A DNA stretch of 5,656 bases from JBOGHU01 sp050742255 (GTDB taxonomy: Bacteria > Actinomycetota > Acidimicrobiia > Acidimicrobiales > CADCSY01), in the NCBI GenBank assembly GCA_050742255.1, contig JBOGHU010000124.1, positions 1-5,656 on the forward strand. The letters run 5' to 3'. Under the pieces are notes generated by a model, which saw nothing but the letters and a program-made list of their open reading frames with translations, searched no databases and was not told the DNA's origin. Shown piece after piece: positions 4,834 to 5,656 of this stretch (within the stretch, counting starts at the first letter, position 1; the number at the start of each line of letters is the position of its first letter). Made by a program: the position numbers and the translations under genes.

Positions 4834-5592
4834 GTGCGCCAGGCCATCGTCTCGGACGGGCTGCGCCTCAGCGCCCACCTGGCCCATCCCCCGGCGGGGG
4901 CGGCGGCGGTGGGGCGGCCGGGGCTGGTGCTCTGCCACGGCTTCCCCACAGGTGGCCGCCGGGCCGACAGCGCCGGCAAGACCTACCGCGAGCTGGGCGA
5001 CCGCATCGCCGCCCAGGGGGGCTGGACGGTGCTCGCGTTCAACTTCCGGGGATCGGGGGGGTCGGAGGGGAACTTCTCCCTGGGCGGGTGGCTGGCCGAC
5101 CTGTCGGCGGCCGTCGACCACCTGCTGTCGGTCAGCGACGTCGGGGGGCTGTGGCTGGCGGGGGCCAGCACCGGCGGGTCGTTGGCCATCTGCGTCGGCG
5201 GGGAGGACGAGCGGGTGCGGGGGGTGGCGGCGCTGTCGGCCCGGGCCGACTTCGACGACTGGGCCGCCCACCCCAAGCGGTTCCTCCAGCATGCCCGGGA
5301 GATCGGCGTGATCGCAGACCCCGACTTCCCGCCCGCCATGGACCGCTGGACCCGGGAGCTGAGGGAGATCCGGCCTCTGGCCCTGGCGGCCAAGCTGGCG
5401 CCCCGGCCCCTGCTGCTGATCCAGGGGTCCGACGACGACATGGTGCCCAGCCTCGACGCCCGGGCCCTGGCCGACACCCACGGGCACGCCGAGCTGCGCA
5501 TCATCGACGGGGCCGGGCACCGCCTGCGCCATGACCCTCGAGCCGTGGCGGTGCTGCTGGGTTGGCTGGAGCGCCAGGTCGTCACCGACTGA
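4834..5592 (+). CDS. Alpha/beta hydrolase family protein
   Basis: Serine hydrolase of the alpha/beta fold; substrate unknown. The first strand region, IVSDGLRLSAHLAHPP, is followed by LVLCHGFPTGG with the oxyanion-hole His-Gly, then FNFRGSGGSEG. The nucleophile elbow is GASTG (Ser112 from GTG 4834), the acid is in QGSDDDMVP (about Asp201) and the catalytic His is in DGAGHRL (His229). No signal peptide or membrane segment is seen, so it should be cytoplasmic. The length of 252 residues fits compact family members. An in-frame ATG at 4747 with GAAGGGAG 4 bases upstream would add 29 residues rich in Pro, Ala and Gly, with a rare CTA codon and more A/T-ending codons, and with no homology-like content. 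I prefer GTG 4834 because of the TAGCCT box, but 4747 remains open. It has no obvious functional link to glyA. Confidence 0.88.
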   Translation: MRQAIVSDGLRLSAHLAHPPAGAAAVGRPGLVLCHGFPTGGRRADSAGKTYRELGDRIAAQGGWTVLAFNFRGSGGSEGNFSLGGWLADLSAAVDHLLSVSDVGGLWLAGASTGGSLAICVGGEDERVRGVAALSARADFDDWAAHPKRFLQHAREIGVIADPDFPPAMDRWTRELREIRPLALAAKLAPRPLLLIQGSDDDMVPSLDARALADTHGHAELRIIDGAGHRLRHDPRAVAVLLGWLERQVVTD

Positions 5593-5599
5593 TTCCCGG

Positions 5600-5618
5600 C
5601 GGGGCTGGGCTGGCCCCG
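5600..5618 (+). other. GC hairpin after the hydrolase stop
   Basis: CGGGGC (5600-5605) pairs with GCCCCG (5613-5618), starting 8 bases after the hydrolase TGA. No T tract follows. The next bases repeat GGGCCCGG-type units to the window end. It may stop or stabilise the transcript, but it is not a standard intrinsic terminator. Confidence 0.3.
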
Positions 5619-5656
5619 GCGGGCCCGGGCGGGCCCGGCGGCGGCGTGCCCCGGCG

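Noticed and set aside
4503..5534. Plus-strand open frame overlapping the hydrolase in another frame
   Set aside because: It is a shadow of the hydrolase. The other frame carries the full catalytic triad and the expected motifs.
1..5656. CRISPR array, insertion sequence, attachment site or phage genes
   Set aside because: No spaced direct repeats, terminal inverted repeats, transposase or integrase motifs were found. The genes are ordinary chromosomal housekeeping genes plus one hydrolase.

Overview
The window is about 70% G+C or more, and almost every codon ends in G or C. Gene content, codon use and the protein sequences point to a high-GC Actinomycetota. The release factor 1 wording and the apparent leaderless starts suggest something near Acidimicrobiia, but that placement is an inference. 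All genes lie on the + strand and coding is nearly continuous.

Positions 65-2655 hold a translation-accuracy block: prfA (peptide chain release factor 1), prmC (the methyltransferase that modifies the GGQ glutamine of release factors) and tsaC (threonylcarbamoyl-AMP synthase, first step of the tRNA t6A37 modification). The three are separated by 22 and 1 bases and look like one operon. Next is a pair at 2688-4540: a low-molecular-weight tyrosine/arginine phosphatase-type protein whose stop overlaps the start of glyA (serine hydroxymethyltransferase) as ATGA. This pair has its own promoter-like TACAAT in the 32-base gap after tsaC. The last gene, ending at 5592, is a cytoplasmic alpha/beta hydrolase of unknown substrate.

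The unusual part is the roughly 205-290 base interval between glyA and the hydrolase. It has a TACCAT -10-like box, then a Shine-Dalgarno tract that can pair over about 20 bases with the 3' end of 16S rRNA. A 13-codon reading frame follows, with a CTG start and a TAG stop in the loop of a GC hairpin. Several downstream segments can pair, mutually exclusively, with the Shine-Dalgarno tract or with the end of the short frame. It reads like a translation-dependent leader (attenuator-type) RNA that I do not recognise. The hydrolase itself may have a second, leaderless promoter, because the sequence before its GTG at 4834 nearly duplicates the one before prfA.

Start codons are a recurring theme. 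prfA, the phosphatase and possibly the hydrolase have a TAnnnT box placed so that transcription would begin at, or one to two bases before, the start codon. prmC and the short leader frame seem to use CTG, and the phosphatase ATC. The six full genes all end in TGA; only the leader frame ends in TAG.
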